From positions 248,001 through 312,000 of the forward strand of contig JAFEMH010002495.1 of assembly GCA_022495995.1 (NCBI GenBank): DNA of 64,000 bases, read 5' to 3'. This stretch comes from Adenophora triphylla var. japonica (Eukaryota; Streptophyta; Magnoliopsida; Asterales; Campanulaceae). The notes beneath the pieces are model-generated. The model searched no databases, was not told the origin of the DNA, and saw only the letters and a program-made list of their open reading frames with translations. The position numbers and the translations under genes were made by a program. Below, in pieces: positions 34,932-46,522 of this stretch (position 1 is its first letter; each line of letters opens with the position of its first letter).

Positions 34932-36257
34932 TGTTGGGTTTTATGCGTCCATGCACAACGGAATTAAACATCTAAAATAACACAAAACCCAAGAGCCTAG
35001 GATCCGTTCTATACAATTAACTTGAAACCTATGAGATATATATAACCAACCTTGAATGCTTTCCGTTCTTGAGCTATCGAACGATTTAATAATGTGATTT
35101 CGAATCACAAACTTCGTTCTTCAGATTGCTTGAACTCTAGGCCTTGATCGTTGAACGAGTGAAGACCCTCTTTCGTTATCCACACCTTTGAATGAACCAA
35201 GAAAAGCTTCTTGAAGATTTCTAGATCTCTTAAACCTTGGAATAATATTGAGAATATTGTTGTGAATTTCTTTTCAGAATTTTGGCTAGCTTTTTAGGGC
35301 TGACAGACTGTTATATTTATACTACTTTAGCATCAATATTTGTTTCCTAATCAAATTAGAAAACCAGTCCAAAAATACCTCTGTGGTCTTAGAGTGTCGC
35401 ACGACCAGACGAGTCCCATGGACTAGTTCTGTCGCGTGATATACTAAGTCACATCAGGTTTCTCTCAATCATTCTTCCTCTGGTTTATTCAATTCATTCT
35501 AGTTGTGTGTGACCCAATAGGATTACATTATATTGGCAATGAGCTCGATCATATCGACTCTCATAAGACATAAGCGGACTCTAGCAAGCCATTATGTCTA
35601 CCCAAATAATGTAACATAAGAGTTCACGTTTCCAATGGTACACTTCCATTTCTCCCTTTGTCTCACAATGTTATATTGAACACAAGTTATAATCCTCGTC
35701 AACTTGTCTTTGTTCAATGCTTTCTCGATTCCGAGTATAATGATAATCCAATCGCATTGGGGTATGGCCATACACTTTCATCATCATCACTCATCGAGGG
35801 ACAAATTCCATCTTGAATTATCATCATTCCCATCATGAATCCGATCATGCCAAAATTAGCCTTTATAAATATCGTGTTAAGATATCGTTTGGCTAAAATC
35901 AAACATGACTTTCATCATTTGTAAGATCATGATAATCTCAGGTCTAGGGACTAAATGAAGTAACCTTATGAGATTTAATTATGACATTTGACCATGACAT
36001 AAATCTCATGCGGGTCAAGTGCAGCCACTTGTTCTCTAACAAGTATCCATAAATTTAATGTGTATCTCTATGCATATAATCATCATATGATTATCCATTA
36101 ACATTTATACTAATTGTTCTCTTAATAATTAGGGACGTTGATTATTATAAATAAATATACAAAACATATAATAATCAAATGATAAACATCTCATATAATA
36201 ATAAATAATGTCAACACATAAGTCTATCAATCATAGGCCTAGGACATAACACTAACA
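34932..36257 (-). repeat. 5' LTR of the 8-kb copia element
   Basis: 1326 bp, same length as the 3' LTR. Confidence 0.9.
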
Positions 36258-36430
36258 AAAACATCTCCTAAAGTTTCCTAAGTTACATGTTTGACTTCTT
36301 CTATATTATTCTTGTCAATATTCTCATGTATTTAGATTAGGTAACTAAATATTTGTATTGTGATTAGAATAGGAAATTCAATATTCTTATTAGAATAGGA
36401 CTCTCTCTTGTATTATATTAGTAAAAGCCC
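36258..36430 (+). repeat. downstream LTR part of the older plus-strand copia remnant
   Basis: ACATCTCCTAAAGTTTCC...TTGTATTATATTAG continues the DNA interrupted at 28254. AATAGGACTCTCTCTTGTATT is the usual style of copia LTR ends. The right border is uncertain. Confidence 0.55.
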
Positions 36431-36945
36431 GTGTCCGAGGACACGTGGTATTTTTTTATTTTTTAAAAAAAGGGCAAAATGGGAAAGAGATAACTTAGTG
36501 AGGGTAAAATGAGAATTTTTTTTTTGGCACTATTCATTGTACTGTTCATTGCTGAGTTAGACAGTTGCTATTTATAATATAGATATTTGAAGTTTGTGAA
36601 TAATGAAAAGGTGTTTTTTCCCAACTCTTACAAGTTCTTGGAGGGGTGGGTTGTAGTGTATATTAAGTTTAGTGAGTTTTGGACTATGGGTTTAGGGAGG
36701 CTGAGGGAGAGATTAATAGACATGGGCTGCCATCAATCAGGTAGGGAAGGGAAGGGAAGGAAAGGAACTAGGGAAAGAAAGTGGGTGTATTTAGTGAATT
36801 GGGCTGTAAATAGCACTACTCTCGAAAGAAACGACATCGTAACAATTGTCATTAGGCAAAATTCCCGGAAGGAAGCATGGTCGTCACTCGTCACCGTTTT
36901 GTCTTTCTACGGAAGAAGTACCAGCTCCAGTTAGGTCTATGAATC
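36431..36945 (+). promoter_or_regulatory. upstream DNA of the EER5-like first exon, now displaced by the chromovirus
   Basis: With the element at 36946-42505 and one TSD copy removed, 36945 joins 42511, which is 92 bp upstream of the EER5-like ATG. This stretch would therefore be its promoter or leader. No clear TATA box. The open frame at 36587-36934 has no recognisable protein features. Confidence 0.5.
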
Positions 36946-37361
36946 TGTTATGAACTGGGTTTCTACTAAATCAATTATAATTGATAATTGAATCAATTAC
37001 AATCGAATTGAACAGAATTAACGATTGGGGATGAGAGATAGAAGAAATTGAGGTTAAGAGAGAGAGAATTAGATTCAGAATGAGGGAAGAGAGAGAGAGT
37101 AAGAGAGAGAAGAGAGAGAGGAAGGAATTTGTTTATTTTCATCATAATCCAAACAACCATTTCCATGCGCATAAGTATTGTTCAGCTACACGCCAAAATA
37201 ACATAACGATATAACACGTGATAAACACCAAGCTTCAAAACGACAGCGTTGGCTACTGAGACCATGAAACGACGACGCAACATTAACGGAAATTCAAATT
37301 AAAACCCAACCACTACTCCTAACGGTAACTCCCAAATTCAAATGAACCCTAATTCATAACA
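36946..37361 (-). repeat. 3' LTR of the chromovirus
   Basis: TGTTATGAACTGGG to CATAACA, with GA-rich runs in the middle. Confidence 0.95.
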
Positions 37362-37389
37362 ATCCCCACCGCTTCAAACAATCCTTGTC

Positions 37390-40300
37390 TCAAGGATTGA
37401 AAGTTGGAAAATTCGCTGATATTACTGGCCAATCTTCCCAAGTGGCATCTTCTGGAAGTGCATTTGTCCATTGAATCAGCACTTGAGCTGCGGGTCTTCC
37501 ATTTTTCTTGATTAGTCGTCGATCTAATATAGCTAAAGGTTCAACCAAGCAATTCCCAGCTTCATCAGTAATGGGCAGTGGACTAGCAGCTATTGGTGTA
37601 TTTCCATGTCTCTTCTTCAGAAGTGAAACATGAAAAATGGGATGAATCCTGGCTGTGGAAGGAAGGTCCAGCTTGTAAGCTACCTTTCCCATTCGACTAT
37701 GAATCTGATAGGGCCCAAAATATTTTGGAGAGAGCTTCATGTTCCTTCGTAATGCAAGGGAGGACTGCCTGTAAGGCTGTAGTTTAAGGTACACCCATTC
37801 TCCAACCTCGAATTCTCTTTCAGTTCGATTTTTATCAGCATTTTGTTTCATCCTTGCCTGAGCTTCCACCAATGCCTCCTTCAACATCTTAATCTGATTA
37901 TCCCTGTCCCTCATAAACTCCTGTACTGCATCTACCTTGGTGTATTGCTCATGTTGAAATAGGGACTGTGGGGGAGGGTAGCCATATAAGGCTTCAAATG
38001 GGGTTTTCTTTAAAGCTGTGTGATAGTTGCTATTGTACCACCACTCAGCTAATGGTAGCCACTGTGCCCACTGGTTAGGTTTCATACCACAAGTCATCCT
38101 CAAGTATTGTTCCAAACACCTATTGAGTCTCTCTGTTTGTCCATCCGTCTGAGGGTGAGAGCTGTGCTGAGTTGTAATGTAGTACCCATGAGGTGGAAAA
38201 GTTCTTGCCAAAACTGGCTCAAAAACACCTTATCCCTGTCTGTTGTAATTGTAACAGGTAAACCATGAAGTCTATAAACTTGATCAAAAAATACCTTGGC
38301 CACTTGATAAGCTGTAAATGGATGTTTCAAGGTAAAGAAATGACCATATTTGGTTAACCTGTCCACAACTACCAAAATGGTATCCCATTGATTCGAATTT
38401 GGAAGTCCCTCCACAAAATCCATTGCTATATCTGCCCAAGGTTTGTCAGGTATTGGGAGGGGTTGTAACAATCCAGGTGGTTGCACACTCTCAGCCTTGT
38501 TTTGTTGGCAAACATCACAAGGTTCTACTCATTTCTTCACATCAGCTCTCATGGAAGGCCAAAAAAAATACTGAGAGATCCTTTTAAAGGTACCTTGAAT
38601 TCCTGAATGCCCTCCCAAGGGTGATGAATGTAACTCAGCAATGATCCTCTGCCTCAAATCAGTATTACATCCCACATAAATTCTTCCTTCCTTCCTTAGC
38701 ATACCATTCTGAAAAGTGAAGCCCTCAAATGCCGTGGGACAGACAACAATTCCCTCTATCACCTTTTGTATTTCCACATCACCTTCCATACTTTTAATCA
38801 CCTGGTTTACCCACTCAGGTTGCACAATCGAAAGGGCATTACATTGGCCAAGACTGAGCTCTTCATTTTGTCTCGAAAGAGCATCAGCCACTTTATTCTC
38901 CACCCTTTTCTTATAGCTAATTGTGTAGTCAAACCCCAATAGCTTAGAAACCCACCTCTGTTGCAAGCTGCTAGTGACTTTCTGTTCCATTAAATGCTTC
39001 AAACTTTCGTGATCAGTCTTGATTTGAAAAGTATGCCCACATAAGTAATGCCTCCATTTCTCCACTGCTAGGATGATGGCTAGAAATTCCTTTTCATACG
39101 TAGAGAGGCCCAAATGTTTGGGACACAGAGCTTTGCTAAAGAAGGCTATTGGTTTTCCTCCTTGCATCAAAACTGCCCCAATCCCATTGTAGCAAGCATC
39201 AGTTTCTACAACAAATTCTTTGGAAAAATCTGGCATAGCCAACACAGGTGCACTACACATAGCTTGTTTCAACTTGGAAAATGCTACATCTGCTTCCTTG
39301 TCCCACTTAAACCCCCCTTTTTGCAATAGCTTGGTCAGTGGTTTACTTATGAGACCATAATGTCGAATGAATTTCCTATAATAACCTGTCAGTCCCAAAA
39401 ATCCTTGCAATCCTTTCACTGTTGTAGGAGTAGGCCAGTTAATCATACATTCAACTTTGCTAGGGTCAGTGGCAACCCCCATTCCATTCACAATGTGTCC
39501 AAGATACTCCACCTGAGTTTGGCCAAAAGTGCATTTACTTTTCTTGACAAATAAGTGGTGTTCCTTGAGGGTGTCTAAAACCAACCTCAGATGTTCCAAG
39601 TGATCCTCCCAATTAGAACTGTAGATCAGAATATCATCGAAGAAAACCAAGAGAAATTTCCTCATAAAGTCTGCGAATACATGGTTCATCAAGGCTTGGA
39701 ATGTGGCTGGTGCATTGGTTAACCCAAATGGCATCACTTTGAATTCGTAATGACCATGATGAGTTCGAAATGCAGTTTTGGGAATATCTTCTTCCTTTAC
39801 CCTGATTTGATGATAACCCGACCTTAAATCCAACTTAGTGTAATACTTGGACCCATGTAATTCATCCAATAATTCATCAATGATGGGAATAGGAAATTTG
39901 TCCTTAATGGTCATGCTGTTTAGCTCCCTAAAGTCAATGCACATTCTCCAACTTCCATCTTTTTTCTTGACCAATAACACAGGAGAAGCAAAAGGACTAA
40001 AGCTGTGTTGGATGATCCCACTATTCAACATTTCAGCCACTAACTTCTCAATCTCAGCCTTCTGAAAATGAGGACACCTGTAAGGCCTTTTATTAACTGG
40101 TTGGCTGCCCTCCTTTAATGGAATCCCATGGTCCAAAAATCTGGTTGGGGGTAACTCAGTAGGCTCAGCAAATACCTCTTCATACTCTTCAATCAATTGT
40201 TGCATATCCTTCCTCACTTCTCCTTTATCCTCTATTGTCAATGAGAATAATTGTAGCACTACTCCACAGGGCAATGCTTGTATCTCTTTTTCCAAAGCCA

Positions 40301-42044
40301 TCATAGAGATAGATTTAATTACCACTGTGTCCTCTAACCCCTTCAAGTTAATTATCTCCCCATCATGTTTAAAGCTTAGAGTCATTGCTTTAAAGTCGAA
40401 TGTAACTGGGCTCACAGTCTTTAGCCATTGGATACCAAGCACTGCATCACATCCCCCCAAACTGAGGACCCTCATGTCAGTTTGAAACTGTTTGTCTTGC
40501 ATCACCCAACTGAAATCCTTACACTTACCATGACAAGCTATTTTTTCCCCATCAGCCACTGTTACCATCACCTCAGGAATACTTTCTACCACACACCCCA
40601 ACCTTTTTGCTGCATTAATATCCAAAAAATCATGAGTACTACCACTATCAATCAATATGCTGAACTTCTTCTTTTTATACCATCCCACCAACTTAAGTGT
40701 TTGTAGTGCAGAACTCCCAGTCAAAGCATTGAGGGAAATATTCATTTCATTATCCTTCTCATTATTGTCATTAGCTTCTATACTTTCTTTTCCATTCAGT
40801 GTGTCATGCCATACTTCTTCCTCATCCTCAGCCACATTCAACATATAAATCTGCCTACTCTTGCATCTATGACCAAACTTGTAAGGTTCATCACAATTAT
40901 AACAGAGGCCCTTATCTCTTCTAGCTTGCATTTCGGATTGTGACAGCTGTTTAATGGGGTAAGATGGTTTGGAATTCTGGTTCACAGATGATGAACTGAT
41001 GGGGCTGAGTTTGGGTGTGAGTTGAGGTTTTGTAGTCATGGGTGATGTTGTTCTATAATTGGCTTGGGTTAAGGAATAAGAGGGGGATTTGTAACTCTGA
41101 GCTTTTTGTTTCTTAGTGGCAAAATCAATATGGGATTCCTCAATCAAAGCAATACTAATGGCCTGTGACAATGTAGTGGGAAATTGAACATGAACCCTAT
41201 ACCCAATCTCCTCATTTAAGCCCTTAATGAAAACATTAGTATAATACCTCTCTGTCAAACAAGGGTTCTCTATCTTCATCAGTGACCTGAGCTGCTCGAA
41301 TTTTCCCAAGTATTCCTTGACTGTTCCTTCTTGTTGTAACTTGCAGAATTCTCCCTCGATGTTTTCATGGATCTGGGGACCAAACCTCAATGATACCCTT
41401 CGAACAAACTGTCTCCATCCCAATCCTTCTAACTCCTCCAGGTAATTTTGGTACCAATACTCAGCATCCCCTTCGAAATGCATAGTAGCTAACTCAACCT
41501 TGTCTTCCTCAGGAACAGATCTATACTTAAAAAATTTATTGCACTTTCTAACCCATCCTCTATAATCTATACCACCAAACTTAGGAAATTCAAGCTTCAA
41601 ATGCTTCTTATAAGTCTCTGTCACCCCCTTATCTACCATTGTAGTCTCCTTCTTCTTATCCTCCTTGTCTAACCATTCTTCTTCATAGAACCCTTCGAAA
41701 TCATCCATATCCAGATCTCTTTGCTTCTGATCCTGAACCTTAAATTTGTTCTCTCCATTTGGTCCTGCTCCTAAGATTGAATGCGATTTCTGCCCAGCTT
41801 GGTTAGATCCTCCTGTTTCTGGACCTTTGCCCTTGCTACTGCCTCCCTTCTGTTGCTGCTGTCCTACCATTAGACCCTTTATTTCATCAATAACCGCACG
41901 CATCCCATCGATGTCATTCTTCAGCTCCTGTTTATTGATGCTAATCGTTTCTTCTAAACGATTGTGACCATTCACCAAATCCTTAATTCTCTCATCGCAT
42001 GATCTGAAGCTACTTTCCAGCGTATCGTATCTAGTTTCCACCAT
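37390..42044 (-). pseudogene. chromovirus gag-pol, one stop and one frameshift
   Basis: ATG at 42044. An 1171-residue frame runs to a TGA at 38529-38531. It holds gag (FPKFGGIDYRGWVRKCNKFF), a CCHC-like knuckle (CYNCDEPYKFGHRC), protease (LIDSGSTHDF), RT (KKDGSWRMCIDFRELN, VFFDDILIYS), RNase H (VETDACYNGIGAVL) and the integrase zinc-binding part. Past the TGA the integrase core continues (DVCQQNK, MDFVEGLP) to about 38160, where a 1-bp shift moves the frame before HPQTDGQTERLN. The rest, to 37390, includes IHPIFHVSLLKK and a chromodomain-like LIQWTNALPEDATWEDW. All domains are present; two lesions block integrase. Either the copy moved in trans, decayed after insertion, or the lesions are sequencing errors. 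Confidence 0.9.
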
Positions 42045-42074
42045 GACTGCAGCTCAGCTTCCTCGATCTAGAAA

Positions 42075-42087
42075 GCTCTGATACCAA
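42075..42087 (-). other. primer-binding site, initiator tRNA-Met
   Basis: The minus strand reads TTGGTATCAGAGC just inside the 5' LTR. Confidence 0.9.
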
Positions 42088-42089
42088 TT

Positions 42090-42505
42090 TGTTATGAACT
42101 GGGTTTCTACTAAATCAATTATAATTGATAATTGAATCAATTACAATCGAATTGAACAGAATTAACGATTGGGGATGAGAGATAGAAGAAATTGAGGTTA
42201 AGAGAGAGAGAATTAGATTCAGAATGAGGGAAGAGAGAGAGAGTAAGAGAGAGAAGAGAGAGAGGAAGGAATTTGTTTATTTTCATCATAATCCAAACAA
42301 CCATTTCCATGCGCATAAGTATTGTTCAGCTACACGCCAAAATAACATAACGATATAACACGTGATAAACACCAAGCTTCAAAACGACAGCGTTGGCTAC
42401 TGAGACCATGAAACGACGACGCAACATTAACGGAAATTCAAATTAAAACCCAACCACTACTCCTAACGGTAACTCCCAAATTCAAATGAACCCTAATTCA
42501 TAACA
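42090..42505 (-). repeat. 5' LTR of the chromovirus
   Basis: 416 bp, identical by eye to 36946-37361. Confidence 0.95.
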
Positions 42506-42602
42506 GAATCCAAGGAGCTTATAATTATATCAATGGCGGATTAATCTTCTCCATTCATTTTTGCTGGAAGAGAAAGGAAATCGGTGTAATTTAATCTCAA
42601 GA

Positions 42603-42769
42603 ATGGCGTACATGAGTATGGGAGAGGCGAACAGAAGAATTACAGAATACCTAAACCGATTCTCCGACGCCATTTCATACCTAGACGCATCCACTCTCAA
42701 GCGCCTTCTTTCTCTCTCCTCCGAGTCTCCTTCCCTCATCTCTCTAGCCGACGCTCTCAACCTCACCAG
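42603..42769 (+). CDS. EER5: EER5/THP1-like (PCI-domain mRNA-export factor) first exon, partial
   Basis: ATG at 42603 with context GAATGGCG. The exon encodes MAYMSMGEANRRITEYLNRF, then DAISYLDASTLKRLL and SLADALNLTR, closely like the N-terminus of plant EER5, the THP1/PCID2 homologue of the TREX-2 mRNA export complex that acts at the nuclear pore. It ends at a good donor, CACCAG|GTATTA. A longer open frame starts at 42561, but homology begins at 42603. No second exon was found on the plus strand to about 50 kb; the PCI domain itself is absent. It is either an orphan first exon or the start of a gene with a very long intron. The chromovirus lies 98 bp upstream, in leader or core promoter. Confidence 0.7.
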
Positions 42770-43925
42770 GTATTAATTTCTTGATTTTTACTTAATTCGA
42801 ATAATTTACTGAATTAGGGTTTAAATTCTGATTCTAAAGCCTTTAGTTTGTGCCTTAATTCGTTGTGTGCAATAAGGGGTGTACGTTTGATGTTTATCTT
42901 TGAAAGTACAATTTATTTAGTGGTTGAGTTAGGATTATGGATTGTGGTACATTTTGAGATGCATACAGCTTTGATTTTGCTGAGTTAGGATTAAAAGTAG
43001 GTAACTAGCTTCTATTGTTGCTTATATGCCATTCTTGGCATAGATGTATATATTTGTGCGTAAATGTGCATGTATGCTTACATCAATCTACTATTGTTTG
43101 GCCTGCTTGAACATCCACATAATTAATGACTTAGTCTTTATGTTTGACTGAGTGCTTCCACTTTTGGGCGTACACATTTAACGTGCAATGTCTACATTCC
43201 CTAGTTGTTTCCATGATCAGGAAGATTTTGCTTAGTGGAGTTGGGTTGTAGAATAGGTGGGAGTAAATTGAATAATATGGAATGTGAAATTGGTGGCATT
43301 TGGAGTAATTTTGGAGACAAATTAGGTTATATGGCCCAAAAGAACTATGAAAGGATCAAAATTTGTCTTCATAATTGGCGACTAATCAAGAAGGGGGGTT
43401 ATATTTGTAATATTTGTCCCTTGTATTCTGCAGGCTGATCATAAACTATCATATGCCTTGAGAAATTGTAATTCCCACAGTGAGACAAATATAAGGTTCG
43501 ATTCGGGTCTTCTTGTTGCATATATTTTTGTATTGACATTTTATGATCTTCACGAGGAAATCATTTCAAATTTTCAACTCATCTGTTAGTTTCGAAGTGT
43601 GGATTGATTAATTAGTCATGATTAATAAGGTTACCCAATAAGTCATTTCCTAATCACCATTATTTACTCATTAGGACTTGCTTTTTAGATGGCTGTGCCT
43701 GAATTTTCTTGTCCTTTTAGGCCTCATAGTAAATACTTAAGAGCTGGAACCTGTTCCCTTCATTAGTTTGTTTGCCTTTGATGTTATTTTGTTTTATTAT
43801 TATGTATCTAAAAGTTTTCTTGACCTACCAATTGACATAATGAAATCTAGAGAATGATATCAAATTGTAATGAAATCTAGAAAATATATGACCACACAAC
43901 ACACATAAGAAGTCAAACAAATAAC
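42770..43925. other. intron-like or intergenic DNA after the EER5-like exon
   Basis: Begins with the donor GTATTAATTT. AT-rich, no exon recognised on either strand. Confidence 0.5.
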
Positions 43926-44182
43926 CTGATGAACAAAAAGAAGTTGTGGTGGCAAATCTGTAGGTGAATGGACTTCCTCTTTTGTTTGGGCTTTGAAATC
44001 AGCCTCCTCTTCCTCATCTCTTTCCAAAGAGAGATCCCAGATTCTGAGAAAACAGTTAAAACAAGTGTTATCACGAGAGTTGATTGTCAGAGGATGTCAC
44101 TGCCAAGGTGGATGCTTCATGTGGACTCCATTCAATAGACGTTATAGGGTGTTTATGGTATTCAAATGTGCTACAACTAAAA
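43926..44182 (-). pseudogene. GRWD1: GRWD1-like WD40 protein fragment (two exon pieces)
   Basis: Reads leftward. 44182-44075 gives FEYHKHPITSIEWSPHEAST and LAVTSSDNQLS. After a 31-bp gap with GT...AG ends (44074-44044), 44043-43926 gives IWDLSLERDEEEEADFKAQ and DLPPQLLFVHQ, then a GT donor. This matches the C-terminal WD repeats of glutamate-rich WD protein 1, a nucleolar ribosome-biogenesis factor. The gap sits at an intron-like junction but is far shorter than plant introns usually tolerate. Other exons are missing, so this is a relic. As I recall, Arabidopsis GRWD1 (At2g19540) lies next to EER5 (At2g19560), so the pairing here may be conserved neighbourhood. Confidence 0.7.
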
Positions 44183-44669
44183 TTTTGAAAGTGAATATCA
44201 AGAATGTTTATGATTTTTTTCGATAAAAAATCAATCATTTCAAAATGATCCTTAAATCCCAAATGGACATTCATTTTGGGGACGGAGGGAGCAGTAAAAA
44301 GTGCAAATAAACAGGTAGTGCTTCGCAATTCTGAATACATACTTGTAGATCTTCAACACTGTGGCATTTACTATTTTTAGTTTACACAATTCAAGGGAGC
44401 AGAGGCATATGTCATAAGGGCTAATCAAGTTTTTAACAAAGAAGTTAAGGGTTAGCTTGATATGTTTGAATTGCATTTTATTTATGAATTTAAAATAGGT
44501 TTATTGTATATCCTTAACTATTAAGTAGAGTTGAGAGAGGTTTGTAATTAATTATGGACATTGTGTGTTATGGCATGTTTGATGGTAAGAAGTAAGAGAT
44601 AGATATAACACCTCAACTGGGTGCTTTGCGAAAGGCTTACAATTGGGGCGTGAGCCTCCCACGTAATAG

Positions 44670-44671
44670 TG

Positions 44672-44754
<83 letters not shown>
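44670..44754. repeat. (TA)n microsatellite
   Basis: About 42 uninterrupted TA units. Confidence 0.95.
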
Positions 44755-44755
<1 letters not shown>

Positions 44756-44834
44756 CAACCCCAAAAAATTAAGCCCGCAACAAAAAGAAAAAAAAAACTA
44801 CCTCTATTCTGATTTACAGATTTTGATTTACAAT

Positions 44835-45697
44835 GTGTTCATGACCAATAAAAATCAGCATAAAACAACCCCAAATATTGCACTACATTTCTTAAGAGAA
44901 AATAGAAGGAATACATATTCTGATTTACAATGTTTCGGACCAAATATTGAATGCTCTAGTGCGTTCAACTTCTCCACCACTAAAGTATTGGTGCCACTAA
45001 TCGTGATGAATCTTTTATGAACAACAACTTTGCCTTGGCATGATTTATATTTTCTTAGTACGGAGTTACGGAGTATTTCTTAATGTTCCCCAATGTCAGG
45101 CTTCTTCTCTAAATTGCCCTGATCAATAGGTAAGTCTGGAAACTCAACGTCAACAAGTACATAGCCTTAAAATATGTAGTCCAAAGCAATAACCAAACAA
45201 TAAAATATCCATTCTTCACAAAAAATCTCACTGCATATTTAGGTCAAAGCTTAATGATCTCACTCGAAATCAAATGCAAAGTAGACTCTACAGCAAAAAT
45301 ATAAGATAATTAATTTTTTCGGCTTTTTTTTTTTCAAACTTCAATCATGTTCAAAATTAAAGAGAAACCATTAGCACTTGGATTTTTTTTTTTTTTTGTG
45401 GGGGGGGGTGGAGATGAGGTCACGAAGATAGTGATCGTTATTTGCAGCTGTAGGTCAGAGTATTTCTCCAATTATTGCTTATTTGCAGCAGCATTCAAGT
45501 AGATCTAGTCGGACAAGTACTGCTTTTTCTCATCACATACACACTCACACTATAAGCATAAAGAAATTACTGAATGAAGGAAAAACAGTTAATAAGGATA
45601 AAATACCAAACTAATTATCCTCAATGGTATACAATTTCACAATAGCCGTTGAACAACAAAAAGAAAAGAGAGTATGAGAAAAACTAAAAGAATGAAT
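44835..45697. repeat. local duplicate, copy 1 (pair of 46523-46944)
   Basis: GTGTTCATGACCAATAAAAA through AGAGTATGAGAAAAACTAAA. Colinear with 46523-46944; the second copy lacks about 440 bp from the middle. Non-coding. Confidence 0.8.
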
Positions 45698-45761
45698 TTA
45701 ACAAAAACCAAATTAATTTGCACTGCCTCCCACATAATAGTGGTTTCCGATCAGGGGCGAG

Positions 45762-46043
45762 ATCTACCTACTATGGTGCGGGTGCAAGTGCACCCATAAA
45801 TTTCCAAAATTTAACAAGTAAAATATATATAAGTGCACCTTATGGACATATGAGATTGCTAGCACGTATGGTAAAGCTTCAGGTTTTTGACATATCTGTC
45901 TTATCTACCTACTATGGTGCGGGTGCAAGTGCACCCATAAATTTCCAAAATTTAACAAGTAAAATATATATAAGTGCACCTTATGGACATATGAGATTGC
46001 TAGCACGTATGGTAAAGCTTCAGGTTTTTGACATATCTGTCTT
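45762..46043. repeat. 141-bp perfect-looking tandem duplication
   Basis: Two head-to-tail copies starting ATCTACCTACTATGG at 45762 and 45903. The period is 47 codons, so a short open frame runs through both, but composition and context suggest non-coding transposon-flank DNA. Confidence 0.9.
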
Positions 46044-46522
46044 ATGTTTGACCCTTCATAATAACTTTCATGTCCAATTTTATTTTTAAACTAGTACTCA
46101 TACTTGTGCCGATGATAGGGTGACGGTACATAATTAGTTAAAGTAACCATTGATTATTTTTTCCCGAAAATGTTTTTCATATTTCATTATGTGATTTAAA
46201 TGATTACAAATTCTAATAATATAATCAAAAGTCTTATTGGAAATCAATGCACGGTCACTACAAATCAATGTGAAGTAATTTTCAGAAAAAAATCTCTCTC
46301 TCATCTCAATCTCTAAAACAAAAATTTATAAGCTGCAAAAAATATCAATGAATCCAACCCAACAATGTGTACGACAATTTGACGCCTTCTGTAAGAGCAA
46401 CAACTTAGTCTTATTTTTTTACTGCAATTTGGATAAAGCTTGACTAATATCCTACAAGTAATGTCCTGCAAGTGTAAAAAACGCCCGCAAAAAAAAGTAT
46501 AAATAAATAAATAAACCTACTT

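Larger units (their letters stand above)
28260..36257 (-). mobile_element. Ty1/copia element, 8 kb, nested in the older copia remnant
   Basis: Two LTRs of 1326 bp each (28260-29585 and 34932-36257), iMet PBS, gag-pol and PPT on the minus strand. Flanks are CAAAC (28255-28259) and AAAAC (36258-36262), a TSD with one mismatch. LTRs differ at scattered bases (for example at their TG ends), so it is older than the chromovirus at 36946. Coding region has at least five lesions. Confidence 0.9.
36946..42505 (-). mobile_element. complete Ty3/gypsy chromovirus, very recent insertion
   Basis: 5560 bp, minus strand. LTRs at 36946-37361 and 42090-42505, each 416 bp and identical on reading. TSD GAATC at 36941-36945 and 42506-42510. 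iMet PBS and one gag-pol region. A C-terminal chromodomain-like segment marks a chromovirus; short LTRs and chromo type suggest the Reina group (inference). Confidence 0.95.

Noticed and set aside
43235..43438. 67-residue plus-strand frame after the EER5-like exon
   Set aside because: Does not match the next part of EER5-like proteins and has no splice acceptor in the right place.
44271..44296. MITE end GGGGACGGAGGGAGCAG
   Set aside because: Only one degenerate end; no partner within reach.
45718..46089. 123-residue frame with a 47-residue perfect repeat
   Set aside because: The frame exists only because the tandem duplication is a multiple of three. The sequence resembles transposon-flank DNA and shows no domain.
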